Origin: JBFXIE01 sp050176255
GTDB taxonomy: Bacteria > Pseudomonadota > Gammaproteobacteria > Burkholderiales > Burkholderiaceae_C
Assembly (NCBI RefSeq): GCF_050176255.1
Contig: NZ_JBFXIE010000012.1
Length of the DNA stretch: 64,000 nucleotides
Reading direction: 5' to 3' (one strand)
Made by a program: the position numbers and the translations under genes
Notes under the pieces: model-generated
The model's database searches: none
Told to the model about the DNA's origin: nothing
What the model saw: the letters and a program-made list of their open reading frames with translations, nothing else
Shown: positions 62,914 to 64,000 of the stretch, in pieces
Layout of the letters: the number at the start of each line of letters is the position of its first letter
How positions within the stretch are numbered: the first letter of the stretch is position 1

Positions 62914-63016
62914 TTCCTCCGCCCCGGCGCCGCGCAGGCACGGGGGGCAGACCTTGGCGCAGGTGCGGGGCGGGCGCAGGCTCAAAAAGCCTTCGTATGC
63001 ATCGTTGCTGCCTTCA

Positions 63017-64000
63017 TCAGCGCTCTTTGCTTTGCGCTACCTTTGGCTTGCCAAACAGCCAATACGAGGCCATGCCGAACACCACGCCCCAGAATGCTGC
63101 TCCCAGTCCGAACAGTGTCATTCCCGAGGCGGTTGCCAAAAAGGTGATGACCGAAGGCTCCACGTAGGCGTCTTCGCTCACGAGAATGCGAATGTTGGAG
63201 ACGATGGCGCCGATCAGCGCCAGGCCCGCCAACGCCGCGATCAGTGCCGACGGGAATGCAGTGAACACCTGCACGATGGTTCCCGCGAAGGCCCCGCCGA
63301 CGAGGTAGAACACGCCGTTGGCAATACCCGCGATGTAGCGTTTTGCGGGGTCCGCGTGCGCATCCCTGCCAGTGCACAGCGCGGCGGTGATGGCTGCCAG
63401 AACGATGCTGATGCCGCCAAAGCACGCCGTCAGCAGCGATGCCAGGCCCGTCCCCGTTACCACGGCGCGCGACGGCACGCGATACCCCGCCAGCTGCAGC
63501 ACGGCCATGCCTGGCAGGTACTGTCCCGTCAGGCTCACCAGCACCAGAGGCACGGAGAAGCTCAGAAACACACCGATATTGAATTGCGGCGCGACGAACA
63601 CCGGTCTTGCCAGTTCCAGTCCGAGGGCCTGCAAATGGGTCGTGCCCATGGCGAACGCGACGGCGAAGCCTGTCAGTGCCACGATGACGATGGCGTAGCG
63701 TGGCCATAGCCGCTTGCTGACCAGGTAGGCCGCCAGCATGGCGAAGACGACGATGGGCATGTCCACGCTGGCGCGAAAGGCTTGGACCCCGAACTGAAAC
63801 AGGATGCCAGCCATCATCGCCGCCGCAATGCCCCTTGGGATGAAAGCAACGATCTTCTCGAAATAACCCGTGACGCCAATTGCGATGACGATGACCGCGG
63901 CCGTGAGGTAGGCGCCTACCACTTCCGGCATCGAGATGTCGGGGAACAGGCTGAGCAGCAAGGCGGTTCCGGGAGCGGACCACGCCGTGATGACCGGCAG
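63017..64000 (-). CDS. benE: BenE family benzoate/H+ symporter (5' end beyond the window)
   Basis: The reading frame enters from the right edge with LPVITAWSAPGTALLLSLFP, a family-typical segment, so the N terminus is missing. The visible 327 residues contain about ten helices, including ISMPEVVGAYLTAAVIVIAIG, FEKIVAFIPRGIAAAMMAGILFQFG, PSRAVVTGTGLASLLTACFGGISI and ITAALCTGRDAHADPAKRYIAGIANGVFYL. Members take up benzoate with protons; some may carry other substrates. It is convergent with polA. Confidence 0.9.
   Translation of the reverse strand: MPVITAWSAPGTALLLSLFPDISMPEVVGAYLTAAVIVIAIGVTGYFEKIVAFIPRGIAAAMMAGILFQFGVQAFRASVDMPIVVFAMLAAYLVSKRLWPRYAIVIVALTGFAVAFAMGTTHLQALGLELARPVFVAPQFNIGVFLSFSVPLVLVSLTGQYLPGMAVLQLAGYRVPSRAVVTGTGLASLLTACFGGISIVLAAITAALCTGRDAHADPAKRYIAGIANGVFYLVGGAFAGTIVQVFTAFPSALIAALAGLALIGAIVSNIRILVSEDAYVEPSVITFLATASGMTLFGLGAAFWGVVFGMASYWLFGKPKVAQSKER

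Overview
The window is a 64 kb piece of a GC-rich betaproteobacterial chromosome, most likely from the family Comamonadaceae (Acidovorax and relatives). Grounds for this are the rpsO-pnp-quinone oxidoreductase-tpiA-secG-tRNA-Leu-nuoA..N order, the Burkholderiales-type genes DUF2818, DUF2782 (between polA and thrB) and BPSS1780, the short H-NS-like protein with a C-terminal GRGKAPKWI motif, and a dispersed palindromic repeat of a type I associate with this family. These assignments rest on reading protein and DNA motifs by eye; no database search was made. Almost all of the window is core chromosome. I see no phage, insertion sequence, integron or CRISPR array.

Layout. 1-5.97 kb: tRNA-Arg, a small secreted protein, rpsO, pnp, a quinone oxidoreductase, tpiA, secG and tRNA-Leu(GAG). 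6.0-20.5 kb: the complete 14-gene complex I operon nuoA-N, followed by DUF2818 and DUF1178 genes. 21.4-25.5 kb: DUF3334, a cytochrome b561 with two YceI-like secreted proteins, and a FUSC membrane protein. 25.6-30.7 kb: NADP-malic enzyme, glycerate 2-kinase, a TonB-C-like lipoprotein and dcd. 30.8-37.7 kb: a phytase-like lipoprotein, a YpfJ metallopeptidase, an RhlE-type helicase, apaH and an H-NS-like gene. 38.2-45.8 kb: aconitase A, a flavin monooxygenase, uppP, a Bcr/CflA efflux pump and a PCu(A)C plus DUF2946 copper pair. 45.9-50.5 kb: a broken cho nuclease gene, tRNA-Lys, guaC and a UvrD/Rep helicase. 50.5-54.8 kb: a four-gene arsenic operon. 55.1-64 kb: phoX, a BPSS1780 protein, thrB, DUF2782, polA and a benE-type transporter cut by the window end.

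How the genes work together. The nuo block makes respiratory NADH:quinone oxidoreductase. The arsenic operon (GAPDH-arsJ-arsR/arsC fusion-acr3) combines two arsenate defences: formation and export of 1-arseno-3-phosphoglycerate, and reduction to arsenite followed by Acr3 export. phoX and the phytase-like gene both have candidate tandem Pho boxes and probably belong to a phosphate-starvation response.

The most notable signals are: (1) a dispersed palindromic repeat present about nine times, including apparently in-frame inside the uvrD and acnA coding regions and at the 3' ends of tpiA and the glycerate kinase gene; (2) a one-frame ArsR-ArsC fusion that keeps an internal Shine-Dalgarno and ATG; (3) a cho pseudogene made by an internal deletion that joins the two ends of the gene out of frame; (4) a -10-like ACAAT placed exactly 6 nt before the start codon of three genes (and before a TTG next to the start of a fourth), suggesting leaderless mRNAs; (5) two candidate Pho boxes; (6) a terminator-like hairpin directly in front of the pnp ribosome binding site; (7) a dense, mutually exclusive hairpin cluster upstream of the H-NS-like gene.
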